Below are positions 16,446 through 25,370 of a DNA stretch of 64,000 bases, one piece after another. Origin of the DNA: Promethearchaeia archaeon (GTDB lineage: Archaea; Asgardarchaeota; Lokiarchaeia; Sigyniarchaeales; SOKP01); contig JAHQWL010000023.1 of the NCBI GenBank assembly GCA_029856155.1, positions 1 to 64,000 on the forward strand, given 5' to 3'. Positions within the stretch are counted from its first letter, which is position 1, and the number at the start of each line of letters is the position of its first letter. Position numbers and translations under genes: made by a program. The notes beneath the pieces are model-generated. The model was not told the DNA's origin and did no database searches. It saw only the letters and a program-made list of their open reading frames with translations.

Positions 16446-17150
16446 TTGAGAAATACAGCTCCCAAATTAACTCCCGAACAGATTGTTCGAAGAAACAAAA
16501 TATTGAATTCTAATAATCCAAACTTTTTTGGATATGGTCATAAGATTTCTGATATAGAAAAAATTACTAAAATCGTCCATATGAAATATCAATGTAGTTA
16601 TGAGGATGCTCTCGCTGTTTGCCAAGATTTAGTTAGCTCCAGTGTTCTTGAGGAGAAATTTGCTGGTATATTTTTTCTCAATTACTTTAAAAGCAATTTC
16701 AATCAAGCGACTATAGATATGTTTGAGGATCAATTCTCTAAATACTGTGATACATGGGCTTTTTGTGATAGTAGTTGTATTAGAGTTATTGGACCATTTC
16801 TCGGAAAAAAGAACAATCAGCTATTAGCTGAAAAAACAATCGATAAATGGTCAACATCTGAAAATATTTGGGTTAGACGAGCTTCATTAGTAATTCTACT
16901 TAAAATTATAATGATGAAAAAAGGATTCGACGAGGATTATGTATTTGAATTAGTAGAAAAAATGCTTAATTACTCCGAGGATTATATTCAGAAAGCTATT
17001 GGTTGGCTCCTAAAAACGTGCTCTAAATATAAGCCAGATGTAATTTATGAATATTTAATGAAAAATAAAATAAGAATTCCTCGGTTAATTCTCAGATATG
17101 CAAGCGAAAAATTATCTAAAGAGAAAAGGGAACAGGTTTTGAAAAAGTAA
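16446..17150 (+). CDS. AlkD-like DNA alkylation repair protein (HEAT repeats)
   Basis: 234 residues of all-helical HEAT-like repeats typical of AlkC/AlkD DNA glycosylases, which remove N3/N7-alkylated bases without base flipping. Characteristic: EEKFAGIFFLNYFK, CDTWAFCDSSC (the W-x-x-x-D segment near the active site), WVRRASLVILLK and the C-terminal AIGWLLKTCSKYKP. The first usable start is TTG at 16446, but the frame is open back to the preceding stop and the upstream residues (TQEIIDVL) would extend helix 1, so the true start may lie near 16413-16434 at a non-standard codon. The upstream radical SAM gene ends 32 bases earlier. Confidence 0.8.
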   Translation: MRNTAPKLTPEQIVRRNKILNSNNPNFFGYGHKISDIEKITKIVHMKYQCSYEDALAVCQDLVSSSVLEEKFAGIFFLNYFKSNFNQATIDMFEDQFSKYCDTWAFCDSSCIRVIGPFLGKKNNQLLAEKTIDKWSTSENIWVRRASLVILLKIIMMKKGFDEDYVFELVEKMLNYSEDYIQKAIGWLLKTCSKYKPDVIYEYLMKNKIRIPRLILRYASEKLSKEKREQVLKK

Positions 17151-17321
17151 AAGATTCAAATGAAAATACTTCAATTTCTTAAAAAAACAGATTATTTTGG
17201 TATTATATTAGAGTTGGGAATTATAATTTTAAATAAATTTGTTTCAATCATGTTTTACAATAATTTTTGTTTCATTTTTTCTTATTAGAACTATAATTAA
17301 AAATATGGAGGTTATGCCCAA

Positions 17322-17762
17322 ATGGATATAAACGATATAAAATGCCCTAAATTTGCTTGGATATTAATGATTGGTCTTGGTTGCTTTGATTTGATTAGAG
17401 GATTCATGCATACCGTTATGCTTGAATTTGCAGCTATCAATATTTTTGTAATTGATTTATCTGGCGGTGTGGATAATCAAATGCTTTTATTAGGGATCTT
17501 TGGAATTTCAAATTATCTCACGGGAATTATGTTCATATTAATTGGATTTAAAGCTCGACAATTAGTTCCAATAATGCTTCCTGTAATACCAATCACATAC
17601 TTCTTAGGAGCTGCATTAATTACTAGGGTTGCAAACCCTACCGCCCAGTTAGGAGGAGCTCCTTATATGCTGGTATATTTTGCGATTTGTATAGCAGCAT
17701 CTCTAGCAATCTTGGTTATAAAAATTAAAAATAGAATGGAAAAAAAAAAGATACCAGTTTAA
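17322..17762 (+). CDS. Small membrane protein, four helices
   Basis: 146 residues with four hydrophobic segments (around 12-32, 52-76, 82-100, 115-137) and a lysine-rich cytoplasmic tail. A clear Shine-Dalgarno GGAGGT precedes the ATG at 17322. I do not recognise the family; the layout resembles small DoxX/DUF4345-type membrane proteins, but no diagnostic motif is visible. Stand-alone gene upstream of tRNA-Phe. Confidence 0.6.
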   Translation: MDINDIKCPKFAWILMIGLGCFDLIRGFMHTVMLEFAAINIFVIDLSGGVDNQMLLLGIFGISNYLTGIMFILIGFKARQLVPIMLPVIPITYFLGAALITRVANPTAQLGGAPYMLVYFAICIAASLAILVIKIKNRMEKKKIPV

Positions 17763-17898
17763 ATAAATACATCAAGAAATTTTGAGAAAATAAAATATTC
17801 ACTTGAAAAAACTTTAAATGATATTTTTTCCTTTTTAAATTACGAATTTTGATATTTTAAAAACTTCAATGTTTTATAAAGTAAAAATTCTCCACAAA

Positions 17899-18060
17899 GC
17901 CAAGGTGGCGTAGCCCGGGAACGCACTAGAATCATCAGAATTACTGATAATGGTGAAACTGAAGATCTAGGTATCGAGCAGAATGAACTCCTCGTTCATT
18001 CTCGAGAAAGTTCAAAGGGATTCGCCTTTAACGGATTCCGGAATAATCTCTCCCTTGGCA
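17899..18060 (+). tRNA. tRNA-Phe (GAA) with three BHB introns
   Basis: Acceptor GCCAAGG/CCTTGGC plus A, D arm GCGT-AGCCCGGGA-ACGC. Removing 17930-17957, 17979-18008 and 18016-18045 leaves a perfect 74-base cloverleaf: anticodon stem CTAGA/TCTAG, loop CTGAAGA (anticodon GAA), variable loop GTATC, T stem GAGAG/CTCTC, T loop TTCAAAT. Each intron can form a bulge-helix-bulge: intron 1 has a 4-bp central helix CACT/GGTG; introns 2 and 3 have three pairs plus a purine-purine mismatch, with 9-bp and 8-bp intron helices. Introns fall after positions 30, 51 and 58/59, none at the canonical 37/38. Exon 3 is only 7 bases long. Confidence 0.9.
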
Positions 18061-18385
18061 ATTATCCTAATTCTCATCAATAATATAAATCATTCAAATT
18101 TCTAATAGAAATAGTTCAATTTTCCCCTTAATTCATAACTCTTAAAATTTAAAAATGTTTGATATAGTTCTAAGGTTGTAGGTATTCTGTTATATTTTTC
18201 ATTGAATTATTCAATAAAATCATACACTTTTTGATGCTTTATATTACTAACAGCATATGATGCTGTTGGTTGGAGGAGTTCGCAGATGAACTCTTTTCAG
18301 ATTTAGATACTTAAAGATATTGAAAGAGAGGGTTAAGAACTAAATATTTTAAAAAAATAAAACAAAAAAGGCAAAAAAATAGACT
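18061..18385. other. Gene-free stretch between tRNA-Phe and the beta-helix gene
   Basis: No credible gene on either strand. It contains the double hairpin at 18249-18293 listed separately. The beta-helix gene comes in from the opposite strand and ends at 18386, so this is a 3' region for both sides. Confidence 0.4.
18249..18293 (+). ncRNA. Two adjacent hairpins, possible small RNA or 3'-end structure
   Basis: AACAGCAT (18249-18256) pairs with ATGCTGTT (18260-18267) around a 3-base loop, and GAGTTC (18276-18281) pairs with GAACTC (18288-18293) around GCAGAT. The double stem is GC-richer than its surroundings. It lies in the convergent 3' region, so it could end transcripts or be part of a small RNA. 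No family recognised. Confidence 0.25.
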
Positions 18386-19501
18386 TTAAGATTTCTTCAA
18401 TTTTTTACTTAAAATGAATACTACAACGGATAGAATGCCAAACAGAACGAATAGATTATATCCAGGAATTATTCCATCGTCTTGACTATAAATACAATCT
18501 CCATTATCACTAAATGTGTTTCCTTCACAATCAATCTCTATGAAGCATCCATCATTTCCTTGCAAGATATTTGCCGAAATTATATTTTCATCACTACTTT
18601 TTAAATATATCCCGAATTGAGAATTGTTAAATACGTTGTTTTCCGTAATGTCGTTCCAATTGCTGCCTTCTAAATATATTCCGTTAGCGCCATTAAAGCT
18701 TATAGTATTTTCCGTAATTTTATTTTCATGACTATTTACTGAATTTATTCCGTTAACAACATTAAAGCTTATAGTATTTTCCGAAAGGATATTATTAACA
18801 CCATATACATATATCCCACTAACCCCGTTATTACTTGCGTTGTTTCCTGAAATGATGTTGTTATTACCTCCACAACTTATCCCGTCAAGCATGTTGTTAG
18901 TTGCAGAATTTCCTGATATTATGTTATTATTACTTACTGTAATTCCTATCCCAAACCGATAATTCATGTCTGCTATATTTCTCGCAATGATATTATGATA
19001 ACATAACGATAAATATATTCCATAATAAGTCCACGAACAATTATTCATGATTATCAGAGAATTGTTTACATTTGATAATTTAATTCCAGCTTTATATTCT
19101 CCTGGTGGAAATTGGGATATAGCATTGTAGAGGGTACAATTTTCAATTGTAAAATACACATTTGAATTTTCAATCCAGATGCAATTTTCTCCATTTTTTG
19201 AACCTCGACCATCTATTACTAAATCTTCAATAATATAAGGGTCGGAATATGTGCCCGAACCCGTACAATTTCCATCATTTTTAAAATCAACCCAACCAGA
19301 ATTACCATCTATAAAAATTGGCTCCGAAACTTGTGAGGTTTTCAAATTTTCTTTAATAAAAGAAATATCGTTACTATATTCCGAACATGGATAGCTATTT
19401 CCCGTATCAAGAATGAGATTAGTGCTATTTATAGTTAAAAGGATGAAAACAATTCCTAAAGTGATTAAAATAATTATTTTTGATTTTGCATTTGATTTCA
19501 T
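18386..19501 (-). CDS. Secreted right-handed beta-helix protein with C-terminal membrane/sorting signal
   Basis: Start at ATG 19501, eight bases after GGTGA. Residues 1-30 are a signal peptide (KSKIIILITLGIVFILLTI). The body has ten or more NosD/PbH1-type parallel beta-helix coils, each with NNNIISGN- or HENKITENTIS-like turns. The C-terminus is IPGY followed by a hydrophobic helix and KKLKKS, the tripartite form of archaeosortase-type sorting signals (PGF-CTERM class, here with PGY). So the protein is exported and either anchored or processed at the surface. Several NxS/T sequons suggest N-glycosylation. Ligand unknown; carbohydrate binding or lysis is usual for this fold. Confidence 0.8.
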   Translation of the reverse strand: MKSNAKSKIIILITLGIVFILLTINSTNLILDTGNSYPCSEYSNDISFIKENLKTSQVSEPIFIDGNSGWVDFKNDGNCTGSGTYSDPYIIEDLVIDGRGSKNGENCIWIENSNVYFTIENCTLYNAISQFPPGEYKAGIKLSNVNNSLIIMNNCSWTYYGIYLSLCYHNIIARNIADMNYRFGIGITVSNNNIISGNSATNNMLDGISCGGNNNIISGNNASNNGVSGIYVYGVNNILSENTISFNVVNGINSVNSHENKITENTISFNGANGIYLEGSNWNDITENNVFNNSQFGIYLKSSDENIISANILQGNDGCFIEIDCEGNTFSDNGDCIYSQDDGIIPGYNLFVLFGILSVVVFILSKKLKKS

Positions 19502-19711
19502 ATTATTTTCACCATTCAAGTTAAATATAATTTGTAAGCAATTAATAATTAGGTTTATTTTCTTTATATAGATTTCAATCTACAACAGATAGAATACCAA
19601 GCAGAAAGAATTTATACTACTTCCAATTCAATTAAGTTAAGTACAAAAATATCTTATTAAAGATATTTTTTTAAATCCTATAAAAAAGTAAAAGAAAAGA
19701 GGTGATGTAAA

Positions 19712-19939
19712 ATCACAATTGAACGTCCTGCATTTTTAATTTGCCCCAATTGTAAAGAAAAAATAAATATTGATTATGATGTGGGCAAGCACGAATATGC
19801 TAGAACAGATGATATTATTGGAATTACATTAAGATATCGTCATATAAATATAGTATCAGCAAAAGATAAAGAATGGGCAACAAGCTGCATGGTATGTAAT
19901 CATTGTGGTACAATAATTGGATTTGAAAGTCTCACGTAG
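19712..19939 (+). CDS. Small zinc-ribbon protein, probably started at AUC or AUU
   Basis: A 75-codon frame with two Cys pairs, ICPNCKEK near the N-terminus and CMVCNHCGT near the C-terminus, the pattern of a zinc ribbon. A perfect Shine-Dalgarno GAGGTGAT lies at 19699-19706, but the frame has no ATG/GTG/TTG near it: an in-frame TGA at 19703-19705 closes the upstream side and the first codons are TGT AAA ATC ACA ATT GAA. ATC at 19712 (five bases after the Shine-Dalgarno) or ATT at 19718 is the most likely start. Function unknown. Coding status rests on the zinc motifs and ribosome-binding site. Confidence 0.6.
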   Translation: MTIERPAFLICPNCKEKINIDYDVGKHEYARTDDIIGITLRYRHINIVSAKDKEWATSCMVCNHCGTIIGFESLT

Positions 19940-20196
19940 ACTAACAATTTTTTTTATTTATTTTTATCCTAAATTATATAGATTTTATAGCATCTTTTCA
20001 AAAAACTGATTGCTACATTCATTAGGCAATTCGTATTATGAGTAATGATTTCATGAAATTTTTAAACTTGGAATATTAAATTTCAATTAATTTTGAAATT
20101 CATTACTTGATGGTTATGGCATTAAAATTTGGTATTTTTTATCATGGCTTTCCAATTGCTTTCCAAATAAATATTTAATAAAGATTCTTAATTTAC

Positions 20197-21399
20197 ATGC
20201 TTAGATCCAAAATGAAATATGATTTTGATAGAGTAATCGAGCGTTCTGGTACTAATTCTGTTAAATGGGATAAACAATTTCTAAAAGAACACTTTAAAGC
20301 TGATGATGTTTTGCCTCTGTGGGTTGCTGATATGGATTTCCAATGTCCTCAACCTGTCATTGATGCTTTAAAAAAGAGGGTTGATGCAGAAATTTATGGA
20401 TATTGCTGGCACAAAACTCCTACATATTTAGATGCTGTTTCGAACTGGATGAAACGAAGACATGGATGGGAAATTGATAATGAATGGATTGTTTTCAGTC
20501 CTGGAATTGTTTCCGCTATTTATATGTTAGTTCAAACGTTTACTAATGTGGGAGAGAAAGTAATTGTCCAGTCACCAGTTTATTATCCTTTTTTTAGCGC
20601 AGTAGAAAATAATGGACGTATCTTATTGACAAATCAATTACATTATGAGAATAAAAGGTATACGTTTGATTTCGAAGATTTTGAAGAGAAAGCTAAGGAC
20701 CCATTAACTAAGATGTTTATCCTCTGTAGCCCTCATAACCCTGTGGGGCGCGTTTGGACTGAAAAAGAACTTAGAAAACTTGGAGATATTTGTTTAGAAA
20801 ATGATGTAATAATAATTTCAGACGAAATCCATCACGATTTAGTCCTTTCGGGATATAAGCATACTCTTTTTTCAACAATATCAGATGATTTTGAGAGAAA
20901 TACAATTATGTGTACCGCACCAAGCAAGACATTCAATATTGCTGGTTTAAAAACTTCTAATATAATTATTCCAGACGAAAAAATGAGAGAATCCTTCATA
21001 AATACCATATCTAAAAAGAATAGTTTTATGAGTCCTAATGCCTTTGGTATAGTTGCTTTAATTGCAGCTTACAATGAAGGAGAAGAATGGTTAGATCAAG
21101 CGTTGAAGTATATTGAGACTAATTTTAAATTCTTAAAAGAATTTGTTAATGAAAAACTCACCAATGTTGATTTCATTGATCCAGAAGGAACTTATCTTGC
21201 TTGGTTAGATTGCGATAGATTGGGTATGGATGATGAAGAACTTAGTGATTTTATGCTTAAAAAAGCAAAAGTTGCATTGGATGATGGTAAAATATTTGGT
21301 CCAGGTGGAGAAGGATTTGAGAGAATAAATGTAGGATGTCCACAATCGATTTTAAAAGAATGCATGAATCGTATAGTTAATGCGTTAAATGAAAAATAA
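20197..21399 (+). CDS. PatB/MalY-type PLP-dependent C-S lyase (aminotransferase fold)
   Basis: 400 residues, fold-type I PLP enzyme. Marks of the MalY/PatB group: LPLWVADMDFQCPQPVIDAL, the early GYCW segment, SPVYYPFF, CSPHNPVGRVWTEKEL, the Asp of ISDEIHHDLV that binds the pyridine nitrogen, and the PLP lysine in APSKTFNIAGLK. Members cleave cystathionine or cysteine conjugates (beta-lyase) and some act as aminotransferases. It stands alone, so pathway assignment (methionine or sulfur metabolism) is inference. ATG at 20212 (MKYDFD) is an alternative start. Confidence 0.88.
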   Translation: MLRSKMKYDFDRVIERSGTNSVKWDKQFLKEHFKADDVLPLWVADMDFQCPQPVIDALKKRVDAEIYGYCWHKTPTYLDAVSNWMKRRHGWEIDNEWIVFSPGIVSAIYMLVQTFTNVGEKVIVQSPVYYPFFSAVENNGRILLTNQLHYENKRYTFDFEDFEEKAKDPLTKMFILCSPHNPVGRVWTEKELRKLGDICLENDVIIISDEIHHDLVLSGYKHTLFSTISDDFERNTIMCTAPSKTFNIAGLKTSNIIIPDEKMRESFINTISKKNSFMSPNAFGIVALIAAYNEGEEWLDQALKYIETNFKFLKEFVNEKLTNVDFIDPEGTYLAWLDCDRLGMDDEELSDFMLKKAKVALDDGKIFGPGGEGFERINVGCPQSILKECMNRIVNALNEK

Positions 21400-21426
21400 T
21401 TTTTTTTTATTTTGTTTTTTTAAAAA

Positions 21427-21957
21427 TTATTTAATATAATACCGAGGTTCGGTTCTGCACACATCTTTATTTATAAATTCTCTAAATATTTTATTATCCT
21501 CATCTATAAATTCACGAAATTCATTATAAATTTCTTCAAGGGTCATTCTCTTTTTAAGTGGGTGAATTTTTTTATCTTTTTGAAATCTATTTTTATTACT
21601 TTTGGTTTTTTTAAGCGTAAATTCAAGATAATTTCCCTCTAGTACTAAATTTTCAAATAGTCCATCTTCATCTTTTTTAATATTACCAAAATTTGAATCG
21701 TTCCCGTGATTCACCCCATTTTCAATTTCAAAATCTACTCTTTGATACCCTCGAACTTGAAAATTTTTATCTACAAATGCTTGGAATTGATGTTCACATA
21801 CTAATCCTCTTGCTATTGACATTGTAGTTAATTGTTTTGCTTCAGCAATGACAGAATTAGGAATATCTAATGCTTTTTTTGCATTACAAACTGGGCAAAT
21901 AAATTCAATTTTCGATGTATTGATATTTACATTTTTCTTTAATTCTGTGATTGCCAT
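21427..21957 (-). CDS. Unknown protein with N-terminal CPxC / CxH zinc motif
   Basis: 176 residues. The first ~85 residues form a compact domain: FICPVCNAKKALDIPNSV, then GLVCEHQFQAFVDKNFQVRGYQRVDFEI. The CPVC and CEH elements can bind one zinc. The second half is charged, probably partly disordered, ending with helices rich in Glu/Phe. The next upstream gene on the same strand begins 121 bases away. I do not recognise a named family. Confidence 0.65.
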   Translation of the reverse strand: MAITELKKNVNINTSKIEFICPVCNAKKALDIPNSVIAEAKQLTTMSIARGLVCEHQFQAFVDKNFQVRGYQRVDFEIENGVNHGNDSNFGNIKKDEDGLFENLVLEGNYLEFTLKKTKSNKNRFQKDKKIHPLKKRMTLEEIYNEFREFIDEDNKIFREFINKDVCRTEPRYYIK

Positions 21958-22077
21958 ATTAACACCTTCTTGAGATTATCTGAAATTAATAATAAAAACC
22001 CCATTTATTTCATAATGAAAAGTATAGGATTTAAGTTCGAGGACTATACCTATTAAGTAATTTATAAATAATCAAAA

Positions 22078-22620
22078 TTAGGTATTATCAGGATCAAATT
22101 TGATATTCATATTATTCTCATCCAATTCAAAATTTATCTCTAAATTTGATACTAAATCACTTTTAATTTTGAAACAATGAGAGCCTTTGGTAAATTTCTT
22201 TAAAGTATCATCATCTAATTTTATTAAGAGAGTAATACTATCATTTAGATTAATTGTTCTGCCACTTAATTTACCTTCTATAATATCATTTAAATTAAAG
22301 GATTCTCCTTTATGATAGATTAATAAACGACTTTTTATTATGCCTAAGTTAACACTATCTTTAGAAAAATTCAATTCCATATCATCCAAGTAAAATTCTC
22401 CATATTTAGATAGATCAAGAGTATTAGGATCAAACTTTTTAATATTAAAATCTCCAATTTCAATTTCTTCAGGAATTACAAATGGTATAAGTAAATTAAT
22501 AAATTTTATTTGTAATGAATCTGTTTTTGCGTCACCATCAATATCTACGGTAAAGACACTCTTATTTGGTGGAAAGATCTTTTTTATCAACACCTTAAAA
22601 GCGGATATATCATATGACAT
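22078..22620 (-). CDS. Unknown beta-rich soluble protein
   Basis: 180 residues, predicted mainly beta strands (alternating patterns such as IEIGDFNIKKFD, LNFSKDSVNLGIIKSRLLIYHKGE, INLNDSITLLIKL). No signal peptide or membrane helix. The ATG at 22620 sits 52 bases downstream of the IolG gene end on the same strand, so co-transcription with iolG is possible. No family recognised; a lipid- or ligand-binding beta fold would fit but is not shown. Confidence 0.6.
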   Translation of the reverse strand: MSYDISAFKVLIKKIFPPNKSVFTVDIDGDAKTDSLQIKFINLLIPFVIPEEIEIGDFNIKKFDPNTLDLSKYGEFYLDDMELNFSKDSVNLGIIKSRLLIYHKGESFNLNDIIEGKLSGRTINLNDSITLLIKLDDDTLKKFTKGSHCFKIKSDLVSNLEINFELDENNMNIKFDPDNT

Positions 22621-22671
22621 AAGTTGTAAATCTACTTATTTTTTATTGATTATTTGTAGATCTAAATATTA

Positions 22672-23694
22672 TTATTTTTCTATTTCTGAAATCTTTACAG
22701 GACGATTCTCTTCATATGATTTCTGAGCCGCTAATGCTACTAAAACATTCTGCAAACCATCTTCCCCGTTTGGTTTAGGTTCTATATTTTTACTCAAGCA
22801 TTCAAAGAAACGTTTTAATTCAGCAGAATAAGATTCCATGTATCTCTCCAAGAAAAAGTATGGAATTTTATCAATATTGGTACATTCAGCAGTATAAATA
22901 CGGACAGTATTAGTCGCTTCATTATCAGCTACCACACATCCTTTAGAGCCAAATACTTCAACACGTTGATCATATCCATAAACTGCTTGACGAGTATTAT
23001 CAATCATTCCAATTGCTCCATTTTTAAATTTTAAAACAGCGACAGCAGTATCTATATCACCTGCCTTCCCAATTTCAGGATCAATAAGTACAGCTCCAGT
23101 TGCATAGACTTCGTCCACTTCACTCCCAGCTTGGAATCTTGCCATATCCCAATCATGAATCGTCATATCAAGAAAAATTCCCCCCGACACTTTTATATAC
23201 TCTATTGGAGGGGGAGCGGGGTCTCGAGATGTAATTTTTATAATTTGAGGTTCACCTATTTGACCAGAAGCGACCGATTCATAGCACCTCATAAAATTAC
23301 GATCAAAACGTCGATTAAACCCCACCATGAGTTTTATCCCTGTTTTTTTAACAACTGAAAGTGTTTCTTTAATTCGTTTTATATCCGTATCAATTGGCTT
23401 CTCACAAAAGACATGTTTTTTCGCCTTGGCAGCTTCCTGAATAAATTTAGCATGAGTATCTGTAGGTGAGCAAATTACTACTATTTCAATTTCAGGATCA
23501 ATAAAGATTTCATTTACATCCGAAGTGAGTTTTAGTACGCCCTTTTCTTCTGCCCATATTCTTAATTTATCATTTATGTTCACATCAGCCACAATTTTTA
23601 AATTAGCATCAGCTATTTTACGTAATAGATTTTCGATGTGTATTTTTCCAATTCTTCCCGCTCCAATTACTCCAACTGTAAATTTTTTCGCCAT
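22672..23694 (-). CDS. iolG: Inositol 2-dehydrogenase (Gfo/Idh/MocA family)
   Basis: 340 residues: NAD-binding VGVIGAGRIGKIHIENL at the start, the family motif VFCEKPID (~residue 98, Lys catalytic), GFNRRFDRNF, and GGIFLDMTIHDWDMARF with the Asp/His pair of inositol dehydrogenases. It oxidises myo-inositol to scyllo-inosose. The start is ATG 23694 (MAKKFTV); an earlier in-frame start adds only six residues. It is divergent from the GPH symporter at 23872 and belongs to an island with IolM-, IolO- and IolN-like genes, which makes the inositol assignment stronger than family membership alone. Confidence 0.85.
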   Translation of the reverse strand: MAKKFTVGVIGAGRIGKIHIENLLRKIADANLKIVADVNINDKLRIWAEEKGVLKLTSDVNEIFIDPEIEIVVICSPTDTHAKFIQEAAKAKKHVFCEKPIDTDIKRIKETLSVVKKTGIKLMVGFNRRFDRNFMRCYESVASGQIGEPQIIKITSRDPAPPPIEYIKVSGGIFLDMTIHDWDMARFQAGSEVDEVYATGAVLIDPEIGKAGDIDTAVAVLKFKNGAIGMIDNTRQAVYGYDQRVEVFGSKGCVVADNEATNTVRIYTAECTNIDKIPYFFLERYMESYSAELKRFFECLSKNIEPKPNGEDGLQNVLVALAAQKSYEENRPVKISEIEK

Positions 23695-23871
23695 AATATA
23701 CCACATAAACACTTTTTCTTCTAATAACTTTAAAAAATTTATTGAAGCTATTAAATAAGATACTTATTTAAACTGAAATATCAAATATTTAATTACATTT
23801 AATTTTAATATTTCACCTTAAAAAAAGATGGTTTTAAAATAAATTTCTATAAATAGTGAGGAAATAACTTT

Positions 23872-25266
23872 ATGAATGAAAATGAATCTAGAAAAAAATC
23901 TTTAAGCAAGAAATTAGCTTTCGCATGTGGAGAAGTTGGCGATAATGTAGCTCTAAATACTTTTTCATTTTTGATGTTTACTTTTTATTTCGCAGTTGTT
24001 GGAATCCCGAGTCCTTTAATGACGTTAGGTTTTATAACTTGGGCTCTATGGAATGCAATTAATGATCCGTTAATCGGATACCTTTCAGATAGAACGAAAA
24101 GTAGATGGGGACGGAGGATTCCATGGATGATAGGTGCTACCATCCCACTCGGAGTCTTTATGATATTATTATTTACTCCTTTCTCTACTTATGGTCAAAA
24201 TGAGTCTGTTTTCATATACTTCATCATAATATTGATACTCTTTGATATAGCATATACATCATTTAATCTGAATTATAATGCGCTTTTTTCTGAAATGTTT
24301 GTTGATATGAAAGAGCGTAGCGCAACTGGAAGAATACGAATAATTTTTGTATTACTCGCAACTATGTTTGCTTTGGTCTTTCCCACTTTTATTATTGAGG
24401 ATTTTACTAGTAATGATCCAATTGTACAAAATCAATATTTAATTGTTGGAATCGTTGCTGCGGCAATTATATTTATCTTTTATTTTATTTTCCTCAAAAA
24501 AGGTGTTGAAGATCCTAAACATATCTCAAGAGATGCTGAATCTGCGATGTCCTTCACAAAAACTCTGAAATTTACGTTCAAACATAGATCTTTTTTATGG
24601 TTTCTATTTCCTGCTCTTGGGACTTGGCTTGTAATCAATATTCTACCGACATTAGCTCCGCTTTTCTTCAAGCATGCAGTTGGTTTAGATGATCCTGAAT
24701 TAATTGGAATACTCCTTTTAGTCGATTTTCTTGTTGCTGCGGTATCTACACCTTTATGGGAGTTCATAAGAGTTAAGAAAGGCGCTCGAATGTGTGGTTT
24801 GATCGGGATTGCTGTATGGGTAGTAGCAGTATTACTCTTTGCCTTTTCAACTGACTTTACAATGGCTTTAATTTTTATGCTTATTAATGGCTTAGGATTG
24901 GGGGGTGGACTTTACTTTTATGATCAGTGTATTGCTGAAATCATAGATGAGGATGAAATTACATATGGAGTACGGCGGTCTGGCATTTACTATGCTGTTC
25001 TTAACTTTCTTATTAGATTATCAATGATTCTTAATTTCGTATTCATTGGATTAGTCTTTACTTCTACAGATTGGATGAATTATAATCCAAATCCAAATGT
25101 AAATGTGATTATAGGGCTGCGAATTTTAATGGGTATTTACCCTGCTATCGTTTTATCACTTTCCTTGATTGGTATGTATTTCTATCCTATTAAGGGAGAA
25201 AGACTCAGGGAAAACAGAAAAAAATTAACTGAATTGCACGATCAAAAGAAAAGTGGTCTAACTTAA
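23872..25266 (+). CDS. GPH-family sugar/polyol:cation symporter
   Basis: 464 residues with 12 membrane helices and MelB-family marks: KLAFACGEVGDNVALNTFSF, DPLIGYLSDRTKSRWGRRIPWM (the conserved D-x-x-x-G-x-x-x-D loop), and ERSATGRIR. These carriers take up glycosides, pentosides, hexuronides or polyols with Na+ or H+. Divergently placed next to iolG and 104 bases upstream of the IolM-like gene, it is the natural candidate for inositol uptake (inference). Confidence 0.85.
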   Translation: MNENESRKKSLSKKLAFACGEVGDNVALNTFSFLMFTFYFAVVGIPSPLMTLGFITWALWNAINDPLIGYLSDRTKSRWGRRIPWMIGATIPLGVFMILLFTPFSTYGQNESVFIYFIIILILFDIAYTSFNLNYNALFSEMFVDMKERSATGRIRIIFVLLATMFALVFPTFIIEDFTSNDPIVQNQYLIVGIVAAAIIFIFYFIFLKKGVEDPKHISRDAESAMSFTKTLKFTFKHRSFLWFLFPALGTWLVINILPTLAPLFFKHAVGLDDPELIGILLLVDFLVAAVSTPLWEFIRVKKGARMCGLIGIAVWVVAVLLFAFSTDFTMALIFMLINGLGLGGGLYFYDQCIAEIIDEDEITYGVRRSGIYYAVLNFLIRLSMILNFVFIGLVFTSTDWMNYNPNPNVNVIIGLRILMGIYPAIVLSLSLIGMYFYPIKGERLRENRKKLTELHDQKKSGLT

Positions 25267-25370
25267 ACAAAATCTAATTTTTTTTTCTTTTTGAAAAATC
25301 CAGAAATAATTTATTTCTTTATTTAATTTGTTATATTAGTTAATTATTTATAATTATAGACTTGAGTATT

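Noticed and set aside
17926..17970. Reading the intron-rich tRNA as tRNA-Met or tRNA-Ile2 with anticodon CAT
   Set aside because: CAT at 17933 follows the stem directly, but position 37 would be C and no BHB fits. Removing 17930-17957 gives a perfect BHB and the loop CTGAAGA of tRNA-Phe.
23131..23358. Plus-strand frame inside iolG
   Set aside because: Antisense of a well-conserved Gfo/Idh/MocA gene.
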